Part shown: piece by piece, positions 52,621 through 61,390 of the stretch
Position numbering within the stretch: the stretch's first letter is position 1
Layout: each line of letters begins with the position of its first letter
Origin: Pseudomonas hygromyciniae
Lineage (GTDB): Bacteria > Pseudomonadota > Gammaproteobacteria > Pseudomonadales > Pseudomonadaceae
NCBI RefSeq assembly: GCF_016925675.1
Contig: NZ_CP070506.1
Coordinates: 928,501 to 992,500, forward strand
Direction: 5' to 3'
Length of the DNA stretch: 64,000 bases
Translations under genes and position numbers: made by a program
The notes under the pieces: generated by a model
Told to the model about the DNA's origin: nothing
The model's database searches: none
The model's input: only the letters and a program-made list of their open reading frames with translations

Positions 52621-55509
52621 TCAGGCGGCCTTGGCCTCGCTTTCATCCGTTCCAGGAACTGTCTTCACCACATAGCAGCGTTGAGGTCCTAACCCCGGCA
52701 GGCGAATCAAGCTGTACGCCTTGCCGTCGCTTCCCGGTTCGAGCACGCCCCGTTGCAGCAGCTCCTTATTCACCGCACTGATATTCATGCCCTTGAAGAT
52801 CTCGGCCCTCCAGGCTTCAGGCAGCACGTAGTAGGTGTTGGTGGTGTGCAGGGCGTCGCCCATTCCGTGTTCCAGGGTCTTGCGAAAGCCCAACCGATCA
52901 ATCGTGCGAGGGCCGTGCTCATCGATCTTGGCGGCGGCAGATTCCCAACGAGTAAAGCGGCTTTCTCCAAATCGCTCGATCACCTGCCGTAGCCGGGCCA
53001 AGATCGCATCACCCTCGAAGTTACCGGCACCGCCACGTTCGGCCAGCCACGCATGCAGGCAGACGCGTGCAGCCGTTGTGGCCGTGCCATCGGGCCAGCC
53101 AGTGACGCCGAAGGCGGTGGCCAACTCCCCGGCTGCTGCGGCGAGGCCGAAGCGAAGGGCGGCGCGTTGCGCCTGACCACTGGCCGACGTGGGTAGGTTT
53201 TGGGTGATGAACTGCTCAACAGTGCGACGAACAATCACCGACCACCTGAGCATTTCTCCGGGCGCGCATAGCGCGTGTAGGAAAGTGGTGAGGGGCGTGC
53301 CGTAGTATTTGGCTACACGGACCTTGAGTGCATCGGAGAGGGCGGCAGCGTCTTCAAAACCGTTCAGTACATCGAACATGCCGAGGCCCTTGCTGGCATC
53401 CGCTGGCACCGCAAGCATGCGCACCTCCATGCCCGCTTTCAGCTCCTTGTTGGCATCCGCCATGTGCTGCGCCAACGTCTTCTCGCCCGTCGAGAGAAAC
53501 AGCAAGCGCCACTCCTGCACCTGTCGGCCCGCCTGTCCTCGATCATTGGCACGGGCCTTACCGGTGCCGTTGCCGAGCATGTACACCGTTTCGCCAATAA
53601 TGCGCGGGTCGCACATGCCGATTTCATCCAGGACTAGAAGACCGTCTGAGTGGGCTGCGGCGATGGACTCCAGAGCGTTATCTGTCGAACGCCACGAACG
53701 CACCAGACGCGGCCCTCCATAGACCGAAGCAGCGACTTGCAGGTGAGTGGTCTTGCCCCCGGAACTGTCGCCGTACAGGTGGAAGCCGCCCGACTCATGC
53801 CCCAACATGTTCAGCAGAGGGCCCGCAAAGGCCACAGAGACGACAAACGCCAAGCGGTGGTTGCCAACGCACAGGGCGCCGATTTGCTGCTGCCATTGCT
53901 CCAGAGAGCCCGCCTCGTTGATCGGTGGCAACTGCGCACCGGCCTCATAAAAATGCAGGTGTTCGGCGTGCGAGCCGATCTGTTGTTCGGGCAATAGGAA
54001 CGCGTTGTTGTGCCAGCCCAAGCGCGTCACCAATCGTGCGCGCTGGGCGCTATCGAAGCCACCGAGATAGCTCTGCAGGTCATTACGAGCATTGCGCCCT
54101 GATCGGCTTCCGGCAAGGCGCAGGCCCATGTCTACTAAGGGGCCGAGTACGTCTTTGCCGAAGTCGCCGGTCATAGTCCTGGCTGGAATATTCCAGCGTT
54201 TTTTGGCGCCGTCCGGGTCATCGAACTCGACCAATAAACCCCAGTTGTGGCCCTTGTCGTCGCGAGTGCGAGCGATGATTTCGAGAGGCGAACACACGGG
54301 ACGCGCCTCGCCATCATCGCCGGAATAAAACACCCCTTCAGGCGTCAGGCGAAAGCCGCCCGGCAACAGGTCATTTTTCGATTTCGCAGGGCGTTTGGCG
54401 GGCGCCTTGGTCTTTGGTTCTTGAGGTTCGGTGGGCTCAGCAACACTGCCGAAAAACTCGCCGTTGTGCACCAGCTCGGCGACGTGGCCTGCGGTCCAGC
54501 CTTTGGCTACTGCATCCGCTGCATCGTCGCCGTCTGCCCATTTTCCGCCTTTCACGAGCGTCGGTTTGCCGCCTTTGCTGCTGGGCTTTAGCTTGAACAC
54601 GTCGAGGGAGATTCGCTGCACTGACGCGGCGCCCAGCTCAATCAGTTTGAGCTCGACGGCATCCATGCAGGTCTTTCCGCTGGCATCGTTATCCGGCCAC
54701 AGCACAACGCTTCGCCCTTTGAGTGACGTCAGATCGGCCTTGTGCCAAGAGTTGGAACCGTTCGGCCAGCAGGTGGCCACGTGTTCGGGCATCAGTTCAG
54801 CGGCGGCGTCAGCAGCTTTCTCGCCTTCACACAGCACTACAGGCGCATCTGCACGCTGTACCAGCTCATCCAGGCGCAGCAATGGCCTAGGTTCCGGCAA
54901 GCCTTGCCAGCGCCATTGTGTGGTTTGTCCATCGGAGCGGTTGCACCAGGTTAGCGGCGCAAAGACCTTTCTTGGTTTGCCGTCTTCATCGGGGCCCAAG
55001 TCGAAGCGATACAGCGCCATGACCGGTTGGCCCTGCGCATCGCGATAGATCCATACCTTTGACGGAGCTCCGTGTTGCCGGTGCTTGGCTGGGCATTTGT
55101 TCATGGCCTCGGCCGGGATCGGCTGAATTGCGATCCACTCCGGTGTTGCGCTCTTGGCTGGTGTGCTTTTGGTGGTTGCAGATCCTGCGGAAACGCTGAG
55201 CAGATCTGCCAGTTTTTTAAAGGCCTCAACGTCCGTGCCGCCGTCGATGTAACGCACCAGGTCGATCAGGTCGCCGCCCTTATCGCCGGTGGCAAAATCC
55301 GCCCAGGTGCCTTTGCTCAAATTGACCTTGAGTGAGCCCGCACGTTTGTCCGTGCGCGTGGGATTCGGTGCGGTGTATTCCTTGCCGCCGTCGACGCGTT
55401 TGCCGTTTGGCAGCCAGTGAGTAACGACGCGGTCGATGTTCTTCAGGGCGGCGCTTTTTACGTCCGCAAAGCTGGGACGTTTTGAGGTGTTGCCGATGCG
55501 CTGGGTCAT
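52621..55509 (-). CDS. Primase/helicase with TOPRIM-like and DUF927 domains
   Basis: A 962-residue replication protein. The N-terminal 100 residues resemble a CHC2-like primase head without the zinc cysteines (GTWADFATGDKGGDLIDLVR). A TOPRIM-like domain has PVVLCEGEKAADAAAEL near residue 222 and LWPDNDASGKTC. The C-terminal DUF927 ATPase has Walker A YGDSSGGKTT at about 578-587 and LLVLDEIGM as Walker B. Such proteins replicate satellite phages and integrative elements (P4 alpha is the functional analogue). It overlaps the next upstream gene by 4 bp. Confidence 0.85.
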   Translation of the reverse strand: MTQRIGNTSKRPSFADVKSAALKNIDRVVTHWLPNGKRVDGGKEYTAPNPTRTDKRAGSLKVNLSKGTWADFATGDKGGDLIDLVRYIDGGTDVEAFKKLADLLSVSAGSATTKSTPAKSATPEWIAIQPIPAEAMNKCPAKHRQHGAPSKVWIYRDAQGQPVMALYRFDLGPDEDGKPRKVFAPLTWCNRSDGQTTQWRWQGLPEPRPLLRLDELVQRADAPVVLCEGEKAADAAAELMPEHVATCWPNGSNSWHKADLTSLKGRSVVLWPDNDASGKTCMDAVELKLIELGAASVQRISLDVFKLKPSSKGGKPTLVKGGKWADGDDAADAVAKGWTAGHVAELVHNGEFFGSVAEPTEPQEPKTKAPAKRPAKSKNDLLPGGFRLTPEGVFYSGDDGEARPVCSPLEIIARTRDDKGHNWGLLVEFDDPDGAKKRWNIPARTMTGDFGKDVLGPLVDMGLRLAGSRSGRNARNDLQSYLGGFDSAQRARLVTRLGWHNNAFLLPEQQIGSHAEHLHFYEAGAQLPPINEAGSLEQWQQQIGALCVGNHRLAFVVSVAFAGPLLNMLGHESGGFHLYGDSSGGKTTHLQVAASVYGGPRLVRSWRSTDNALESIAAAHSDGLLVLDEIGMCDPRIIGETVYMLGNGTGKARANDRGQAGRQVQEWRLLFLSTGEKTLAQHMADANKELKAGMEVRMLAVPADASKGLGMFDVLNGFEDAAALSDALKVRVAKYYGTPLTTFLHALCAPGEMLRWSVIVRRTVEQFITQNLPTSASGQAQRAALRFGLAAAAGELATAFGVTGWPDGTATTAARVCLHAWLAERGGAGNFEGDAILARLRQVIERFGESRFTRWESAAAKIDEHGPRTIDRLGFRKTLEHGMGDALHTTNTYYVLPEAWRAEIFKGMNISAVNKELLQRGVLEPGSDGKAYSLIRLPGLGPQRCYVVKTVPGTDESEAKAA

Positions 55510-55778
55510 GGCGCAGTACTCCCTGCATGCAGCGCATCGTTGACGTCATCAATCAGCGCTTTTGCCATTTCGCCCAGGTAGAAAGCGGGCCAACTGAACC
55601 GCTCGCCCTCGTTACTCATGGCTGCATCGAGGGTCAGTTGATTGGCGTAGTACTGAAACAGCGATATGGCCTCAAGTGCGTCCTCGATCGGCACGCCAGC
55701 ATTGACCCTAAACAGCTTTTGAGGACCGCTGGCAACGCACGAGAATTCGGCACGCCCGAGAGTATTGGCAGTGTTCAC
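55506..55778 (-). CDS. DUF3077 family protein
   Basis: A 90-residue protein with the family pattern LFRVNAGVPIEDALEAISLFQYYANQLTLDAA. These small proteins are common in Pseudomonas islands and prophages; function unknown. It overlaps the primase start by 4 bp and the next upstream gene by 4 bp. Confidence 0.75.
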   Translation of the reverse strand: MNTANTLGRAEFSCVASGPQKLFRVNAGVPIEDALEAISLFQYYANQLTLDAAMSNEGERFSWPAFYLGEMAKALIDDVNDALHAGSTAP

Positions 55779-56059
55779 AGGGCACCGCCTTTCTGGCCCA
55801 TTGGCACGGAGGAGGCATCACCGTACATGGTGAGCGTTTTGATTAGGCCCAAGGTGCCGCGTACGTCCCAAATAACGGACGACAGCACGCGGTTTGAAAG
55901 CAGGGGTTTATCGCCGTCTAAGTGATCTTCCAAAAGCATGAGAACTGAATCGGCACGGTCGAGCGCGCAGGTGATGGCGTCGATAGGTAGGCCGGCTTCA
56001 GCGTCTTGGCTGACGCAGAGCAGATCCTCGGGCAGCGCAAAGCCTGGGAGTATGCTCAT
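55775..56059 (-). CDS. Small island protein, 94 residues
   Basis: MSILPGFALPEDLLCVSQDA followed by GLPIDAITCALDRADSVLML; the GxPxDxA.....D pattern is similar to the DUF3077 neighbour, so the two may be distant paralogues. The ATG at 56059 overlaps the next upstream stop by 4 bp; longer upstream starts would run through that gene. Confidence 0.65.
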   Translation of the reverse strand: MSILPGFALPEDLLCVSQDAEAGLPIDAITCALDRADSVLMLLEDHLDGDKPLLSNRVLSSVIWDVRGTLGLIKTLTMYGDASSVPMGQKGGAL

Positions 56060-56214
56060 TGGGCACCCCCTGCGGCTTCCAGAGCTCGGGCTTTGGACAT
56101 ATGGGCGTTGTAACGGGAGAGGCGTGTAGCGAGGCTGGAGTTGGCGTGTAAAGCGGCGAGAGCCATTGCTCGATGAGCGGCGGCGCGAATTTTGGACGGA
56201 TTGGTGGCGTGCAT
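56056..56214 (-). CDS. Small basic island protein, 52 residues
   Basis: MHATNPSKIRAAAHRAMALA... is Ala/Arg-rich and helical. The ATG at 56214 follows AAGGAG. It opens the primase operon, being coupled by overlaps to the genes downstream. Confidence 0.6.
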   Translation of the reverse strand: MHATNPSKIRAAAHRAMALAALHANSSLATRLSRYNAHMSKARALEAAGGAQ

Positions 56215-56545
56215 TGGGCGAAACTCCTTTGTCTGGGGAGCTACCACGGTTCGCCGTCAAACGAATAAGGGTGGCAGCTGTACGCAGGTTGACGGACCGG
56301 GGACAAAGGAACCCGGCATACCCGAAGGTATCCCGCGCACAGCCGCCATAAACAGGATGTGCAGACACAAAAAAAGCGCCTGCAATCGTGATGGGGCGCC
56401 TGTGCGCCAATGTCTGAACGGGCCGTCAAACCCGGTCGCTGAATTTGCAGCGACAGCCAGAGAGTAACGTCCGTTTTTTGAAAGTGCAACTGTGCTGACG
56501 GCTTGCGGTTTTTTTTGATGCGGCATAAATTGGACAGGCATGTAG
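56215..56545 (-). promoter_or_regulatory. Leader region of the primase operon, P4-like (ash/icd type)
   Basis: On the minus strand this region has the repeated CAGGCGC motif before a T7 run (56365-56411) and open frames ending in GMPGSFVPGPSTCVQLPPLF. Both resemble the leaders of P4-like elements, where Ash/Icd-like frames overlap an immunity RNA. No well-supported ordinary gene is present. I treat it as a leader with possible small RNA; details need alignment. Confidence 0.4.
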
Positions 56546-56586
56546 ATTTACCTCAACGCCTCCGGTTGCCGCCGGGGGCGTTTTCG

Positions 56587-56925
56587 TTAGTGCTGGGAGG
56601 CGATACGACTCAAGTTCATCCAGAACAGGTGATTGCCATGCCGGGAGTTTGTGAGCATTAACTCCAGCGCAGTCACGTTGGCCTGGACACTCGGAATGAG
56701 CTGTTCGGTATCCTCAACCAGCACGCCTTCTGGCGGCTCGATTGAGAGCATCACCCACTCGCGAGATGGCCAGACGAGAAGCATTACGTGAGCCCCTTTT
56801 GATATGGCGTCATCGCGCAATGTACGGAGGCGGTCTTGGCCTTTGGCAGTAACGTTAGGTAGAAGGCCGATGCCGAGTAAGTCGCCGGTGTCCGAAGTTG
56901 TTTGTGGCAGGAACATAGGAGTCAT
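56587..56925 (-). CDS. Island protein of unknown function, 112 residues
   Basis: A soluble protein beginning MTPMFLPQTTSDTGDLLGIG with a strand-rich middle (HVMLLVWPSREWVMLSIEPP). The ATG at 56925 overlaps the AlpA stop by 4 bp, so the two are coupled. Not recognised. Confidence 0.6.
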   Translation of the reverse strand: MTPMFLPQTTSDTGDLLGIGLLPNVTAKGQDRLRTLRDDAISKGAHVMLLVWPSREWVMLSIEPPEGVLVEDTEQLIPSVQANVTALELMLTNSRHGNHLFWMNLSRIASQH

Positions 56926-57188
56926 GCAGCCACCCTGTCGCGAGCAGCGATGCGTGCGTGAGTCCAATCCAAAACTTCAGAAAGGACCCATGCGACGGGC
57001 GCCCCCCGAGCGGTGCTGTCGGTGAGTTTTACTGCTTGTGGAAAGCCGCTTTCAGGCTGGCTCATGAGCTTGTAAATGGTGGGGCGGGCGAGGCCTACAA
57101 TGGCCATTACTTCAGTAACTCTGATTAACCTTGTTGCGGGCGCCAGATCTTTGATGTGTACGGATTTGGAGGGGATAGAGCTCGTCAT
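56922..57188 (-). CDS. AlpA-family phage/island regulator
   Basis: An 88-residue MerR/excisionase-like HTH protein: LIRVTEVMAIVGLARPTIYKLMSQPESGFPQAVKL is the AlpA signature with the Ser replaced by Pro-Thr in the recognition turn, and ending WVLSEVLDWTHARIAARD. AlpA proteins activate integrase or act as excisionase. The ATG at 57188 is preferred over one 30 bp upstream. Confidence 0.82.
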   Translation of the reverse strand: MTSSIPSKSVHIKDLAPATRLIRVTEVMAIVGLARPTIYKLMSQPESGFPQAVKLTDSTARGAPVAWVLSEVLDWTHARIAARDRVAA

Positions 57189-57535
57189 AGTCGTGCCTGT
57201 AAAGTGAAAGACAGGCACAGACTAAGAGGCAAAAAAAAAGCAAACATGGTTTGCTTTTCTTCCACTGCATAAAAATTATCTTGGTAGAAAACCGCCTTTC
57301 TTAAGGTATTTCCTTACGGTTGGTATAGAGCCCTTGCCCTGTTTAACGAGTATTTTGACGAGGTCGGCCGCTGATATTTTGGGGTCAATAGCGATTTGCT
57401 TTATTGCCGATTTGCTTATCTCTTCAAAAAGCTTCTTGGTGTTCTCTTGCTTCGCTGTCCCCGGCTTGCGGTTGGCTTTCCCGGCTGCTTTGGCCCTTTC
57501 CGACGCTTTTGCTGCAAATGCCTGATCCAGTGCAG

Positions 57536-58767
57536 TGAATCGCCCCGGGTTTCGTAGACACCTCCATGCCTTAAAATGAGGCCAATCAGGAGGTGCCATG
57601 AGCAACCCGCGTTATCCCGAAGAATTCAAAATCCAAGCAGTCAATCAAGTGACCGAAAAGAAGCTGCCTGTCGCTGAGGTAGCCGCCCGTCTCGGCGTGT
57701 CGACGCATAGCCTCTATGCCTGGATAAAGCGCTACAGCAAACCTCAAGAAGAACGGCAGCAGGATGATGATCAGCACGCTGAGCTACGTCGTCTGCGAGC
57801 GGAACTCAAGCGCGTCACTGAAGAGCGAGACATATTAAAAAAAGGCCGCCGCGTACTTTGCCAAGGAGTGCGGCTGAAGTACGCCTTTATCAAGCAGCGC
57901 GCGGGCGACTATTCGATTCGACGGCTTTGCCTGACGCTGAAAGTCCATCCCAGCGGTTATTACGCCTGGCTGTCTGAGCCGCAATCTGTACGCGCCAAAG
58001 ACGACCAGCGACTGCTGGGTTTGATCAAGCATTCCTGGTTGGAGAGCGGTGGCGTTTATGGCTATCGCAAAATCCACGACGATCTGCGCGAGGTCGGTGA
58101 GGATTGTGGTCGTCATCGTGTGGCGAGGCTGATGCGTCTTGAAGGTCTGCGTTCTCAGACAGGTTATCGACGCCGCCCTGGAAAGTACGGCGGTAAGCCA
58201 GCGGTCGTCTCACCCAATTTGCTGAAGCGCCAGTTCGATGTTGTGGAACCCAACAAGGTTTGGGTAACCGACATCACGTACATTCGTACGTATGAAGGCT
58301 GGTTGTATTTGGCGGTGGTACTGGATCTGTTTTCTCGGCAGGTCGTTGGCTGGTCAATGAAGTCGCAGATGACCAGTGATTTGGCTATTGATGCGTTGTT
58401 GATGGCGGTTTGGAGGCGTAAACCGAAGCAAGAGGTGATGGTTCATTCCGACCAAGGCAGCCAGTACAGCAGCTCCGATTGGCGCAGCTTTTTGAAGGCA
58501 AACAATTTGGTTGCCAGCATGAGTCGCCGAGGCAACTGTCATGACAACGCCGTGGCCGAGAGCTTTTTCCAGCTTCTGAAACGGGAACGGATCAAGCGAA
58601 AAATCTACACCACGCGGGAAGATGCTCGGAGTGATGTGTTTGATTACATCGAGATGTTCTACAACGTAAAACGCCGCCATGGTTTCAACAATCAGCTGTC
58701 ACCGGTAGAGTTTGAAAAGCGTTACGCAATGAGCTTGCAAGGTGTCTAGAGAATCCGGGGCGATTCA
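57536..58767 (+). mobile_element. IS3-family insertion sequence, 1232 bp, with 3-bp CAG duplication
   Basis: Ends TGAATCGCCCCGG are inverted (57536-57548 and 58755-58767), with partial matches continuing to TAGACACC. Flanking CAG at 57533-57535 and 58768-58770 is the target duplication, confirmed by the reading frame of the interrupted gene. Length and single transposase locus fit the family. Confidence 0.92.
57598..58749 (+). CDS. IS3-family transposase, OrfA-OrfB fused in one frame
   Basis: A 383-residue protein: N-terminal HTH and leucine zipper of OrfA (to EERDILKK, residue 82), then directly the OrfB integrase with D225 (WVTDITY), D285 (VHSDQGSQY) and E321 (NAVAESFF). In related elements the two are joined only by -1 frameshifting at A-AAA-AAG. 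Here the run is seven A (57837-57843), one more than the slippery heptamer needs, which puts OrfB in frame without slippage. This would make the fusion transposase constitutively. Confidence 0.88.
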   Translation: MSNPRYPEEFKIQAVNQVTEKKLPVAEVAARLGVSTHSLYAWIKRYSKPQEERQQDDDQHAELRRLRAELKRVTEERDILKKGRRVLCQGVRLKYAFIKQRAGDYSIRRLCLTLKVHPSGYYAWLSEPQSVRAKDDQRLLGLIKHSWLESGGVYGYRKIHDDLREVGEDCGRHRVARLMRLEGLRSQTGYRRRPGKYGGKPAVVSPNLLKRQFDVVEPNKVWVTDITYIRTYEGWLYLAVVLDLFSRQVVGWSMKSQMTSDLAIDALLMAVWRRKPKQEVMVHSDQGSQYSSSDWRSFLKANNLVASMSRRGNCHDNAVAESFFQLLKRERIKRKIYTTREDARSDVFDYIEMFYNVKRRHGFNNQLSPVEFEKRYAMSLQGV

Positions 58768-59514
58768 CAGTTCGCAGAAACCGAGATGCGCTCAAGTCGT
58801 TCCGGAGGTTGTCCGTGTGGTCAGCTTCTTGGTATAGCGAAGCTAACATCAATGTTTTTGAGGTCTCGCCATACCGAATGGCGAACTCCTCCCGGGCCTC
58901 TATTTCAAGTTCGCTGCTACGCTCCCTTTCCCTTTTGAGGAGAGAAGCATACAGGGTGGCGTCAGTCAGCCTGATCTGTTCGACTAGATCATAGTCAAGA
59001 TCGTAAAGACGCAGCTCTATGTTGAAAAGCCAGTTGCCAAGTGCCGTTACTGCCTCGACTGCCTGAATGAGCGCATAGGTTGCTACAAGCTGGGTGTCGC
59101 TGGCTGGGTGATTGATCCCTAGGACGCCTCGAATGACTCTAGGTAGTGAGGTCGCTTCGGAAAAACAAACGTGCTGATCAATCACGCTTCGAAGATGAAA
59201 CATCTTCGTCGTAGTTGATTCTGCGCAGTCAGCGTAGCGGCCGTCCTCTAGCCAGTAGGACATCGCGTTGTCGATGCAGTGAAACGCATCGCTAAATCTT
59301 TCGGAGAATTGGTGATACAACGACAAGGTGCGAACAGCGCTTTCAACATCGTCGAGATCCCAAAATAGACAGTCGACATCTACACCGGCGATTTCTAGTT
59401 CCACACCTAGCTCAGTTTCCATTTAGGTCTCCCCGCCGCCCCGAGGCCAGTGAGCTAACGCAGCGATTTTCGGATGGAAACGCTGATGCCAGCAGGGTTG
59501 CGGGCGTGGCCGTT

Positions 59515-59640
59515 TTGTAACACGACTCCTCCATGTAACACGTGGTGCTCAGAAGTTTTTCCGTGCGTGTAACGCTAAATATATTCAATAAAAACAATGG
59601 TTTATATGTTTGCGTAACACGGGTAACACCCGTAACACCA
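59515..59640 (-). other. Six-iteron module, right copy (inverted)
   Basis: Read on the minus strand, GTGTTAC starts at 59638, 59629 and 59620, then after an AT-rich 38-bp tract GCGTTAC at 59575, and GTGTTAC at 59541 and 59523: offsets 0, 9, 18, 63, 97 and 115, identical to the left module. Spacer sequences do not match. It lies between the integrase stop and the start of the IS-interrupted gene. Confidence 0.6.
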
Positions 59641-59668
59641 TTTGTTAGGGGGGATAGGGTTAACTGCT

Positions 59669-60910
59669 TCACACGGCCTTCCCAAATTGACCTTGCACTA
59701 CATTTCCGGCCTCTAGGGAATCAAGATGATCGGCGTACCACTGCATCATCTGCGAGCGCTGCTCAAGGTATTGAGCCTTGTTGTAAATCCCGCGGACACC
59801 TTGTGCCTTGTGGCTGAGTTGGGCCTCGATATGGTCAGCAGGATATCCGTGCTCGTTGAGGATAGTGCTGGCGATGTGGCGGAAGCCATGACCGGTCTGG
59901 CGCCCTTCGTAGCCAAGGCGTCTGAGTGCCATTAGGAACACGGTATCGCTGCGAGGTTTAGTGCGGTCGCTTCTACCTGGAAACAGGAGTGGGTAAGCGC
60001 TGGTGAGTTGCCGAAGCTCCAATAGTGCTTCGACTGCTTGAGTGCATAGTGGTACTAGGTGCTCACGACCTTTCTTACGACCCTTGCGCTCGACTGGAAC
60101 GGTCCACAGCCTCTTGTCGAAATCGAACTCCACCCAATGTGCCTCTCGCAGTTCGCTGGGGCGTACAGCCATCAGGGTCAGTAGCCTTAGGCCGAGCTGA
60201 ACATCTTTGGCATGAGGGTAGGAGCGTATTGCTCGAAGTAACCCTGGAAGTTCATCGGGGGAGACATGGGCGTAGTTCTCTGCCTTTCCAGAGGACAGAA
60301 ATTTATGCACACCCTCCAACGGATTGTTGACTGCTCTGCCGGTCACTCGCGCTAGGTCATAGATATCTTTGCAGTAAGCCCTCACACGGCTCATCTGTTC
60401 CAGAATCCCCTGACGCTCAAGCCCTCTCAATAGCTCCATCCACTCCATCGACATGATTGAGGTGTAGGGGCGTTTACCGAGCGAGGGGAATACATGGCGT
60501 TCAAGTGCGCCAAGTATCCTTTTGGCCGTACCAGCATCCCAGCCGCTAAGGCGAGACGTGTGCCACTCCCTTGCCAATGCTTCAAAGGTGTCGTTGGCCG
60601 CATCGATCTCGGCCGCTTGGCGAGCTTTCTTGGAGGTGATCGGGTTCTTACCTTCCGATGCGTCGGAGCGTAGATCAGCCGCTTTCTGTCGAGCGAAAGC
60701 GCCACCCACTTCCGGGTAGCCGCCAAGACCAAGCCATGACCACTTGCCGTCCGGCTTCTTGTAGCGTAATTCCCAGGACTTTTGGCCGTTTGGCTTGACC
60801 CTGAAATACAGCCCTGGGCTGTCTAGTTCGCGGTATGTCCCGGCCTCAGGCTCCAGGCTGGAAAGGGTCGTGTCAGCGAGAGGGCGTCGCTTGATATCGG
60901 TACGTTTCAT
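59669..60910 (-). CDS. P4-type tyrosine integrase
   Basis: A 413-residue recombinase with an N-terminal DUF4102 arm-binding domain (PLADTTLSSLEPEAGTYREL) and a catalytic domain containing R in MAVRPSELREA, H-x-x-R in TGHGFRHIAST, H in QLSHKAQG and the nucleophile Y in IYNKAQYLEQR. It is transcribed away from the tRNA-Met gene that it uses as its site. Confidence 0.93.
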   Translation of the reverse strand: MKRTDIKRRPLADTTLSSLEPEAGTYRELDSPGLYFRVKPNGQKSWELRYKKPDGKWSWLGLGGYPEVGGAFARQKAADLRSDASEGKNPITSKKARQAAEIDAANDTFEALAREWHTSRLSGWDAGTAKRILGALERHVFPSLGKRPYTSIMSMEWMELLRGLERQGILEQMSRVRAYCKDIYDLARVTGRAVNNPLEGVHKFLSSGKAENYAHVSPDELPGLLRAIRSYPHAKDVQLGLRLLTLMAVRPSELREAHWVEFDFDKRLWTVPVERKGRKKGREHLVPLCTQAVEALLELRQLTSAYPLLFPGRSDRTKPRSDTVFLMALRRLGYEGRQTGHGFRHIASTILNEHGYPADHIEAQLSHKAQGVRGIYNKAQYLEQRSQMMQWYADHLDSLEAGNVVQGQFGKAV

Positions 60911-60942
60911 CCTTGTATGCCTTCAGTTCAATTATTTATGAA

Positions 60943-60966
60943 GCATACACGTGGGCATACACGGAG
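60943..60966 (+). repeat. Integrase arm-type direct repeat, right copy
   Basis: GCATACACG at 60943 and 60955 with the 12-bp period seen at the left island end; 33 bp upstream of the integrase start, so it may also act as an autoregulatory operator. Confidence 0.55.
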
Positions 60967-61009
60967 GGGAAGGATAGGGATAGATAGAGGTGGACAGCCA
61001 GAAACAAGA

Positions 61010-61030
61010 AAGCCCGCACTAGGCGGGCTT
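61010..61030 (-). terminator. Island-supplied terminator of tRNA-Met
   Basis: AAGCCCGC/GCGGGCTT stem with 5-nt loop and a T-rich tract after it on the minus strand, 46 bp past the tRNA 3' end. Since the island begins at the tRNA end, this replaces the ancestral terminator left at 42466-42497. Confidence 0.7.
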
Positions 61031-61076
61031 CTTGAGGTGATTCATAGACTGCTGTAGACATCTATGGATCGGTACT

Positions 61077-61153
61077 TGGTGGCTACACAGGGACTTGAAC
61101 CCCGGACCCCAGCATTATGAATGCTATGCTCTAACCAACTGAGCTATGTAGCC
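61077..61153 (-). tRNA. tRNA-Met (CAT), with attR at its 3' end
   Basis: A 77-nt cloverleaf including the encoded CCA. Acceptor GGCTACA/TGTAGCC, D-arm GCTC-GAGC, anticodon loop TTCATAA, T-arm CGGGG-TTCAAGT-CCCTG. Its 5' half resembles the elongator tRNA-Met of enterobacteria, not the initiator. The 3' end and following GTAC match the attL remnant at 42.5 kb. Confidence 0.95.
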
Positions 61154-61301
61154 AAGTGGCGCGCATTATTCGCTCAGAACGAAGAAGCGTCAAGCGCTTT
61201 TTTGAAAATTTATCTACGCTATCAACTGTTTAAGCAAAAACGCCGGGTCAGGCGACCAGTGGCTGGGTTTCGCGCAGGTCCCAAAGCCGCAAAGATTAAA
61301 G

Positions 61302-61390
61302 TGTGGGAGCGGGCTTGCTCGCGATGGCGGTGTATCAGGTCAGCCGTACTTGACTGACACGCCGCCTTCGCGGGCAAGCCCGCTCCCACA
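61302..61390. repeat. REP pair (REPIN)
   Basis: TGTGGGAGCGGGCTTGCTCG and its complement, same type as at 11.4 kb. It marks the return to core sequence right of the tRNA. Confidence 0.9.

Larger units (their letters stand above)
57276..59422 (-). pseudogene. Island gene interrupted by IS3 (303 residues when restored)
   Basis: The N-terminal part reads from 59422 (METELGVELEIAGVDVDCLF) to the insertion at 58768; the C-terminal part resumes at 57532. Removing the IS and one CAG duplication gives an uninterrupted frame ...SRFLRTALDQAFAAKASERA and ends in KKLFEEISKSAIKQ...TVRKYLKKGGFLPR, a small HTH-like tail. The restored length, 912 bp including stop, is exact, so the insertion is recent. Family unknown. 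The right iteron module lies 95 bp upstream of the start. Confidence 0.75.
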
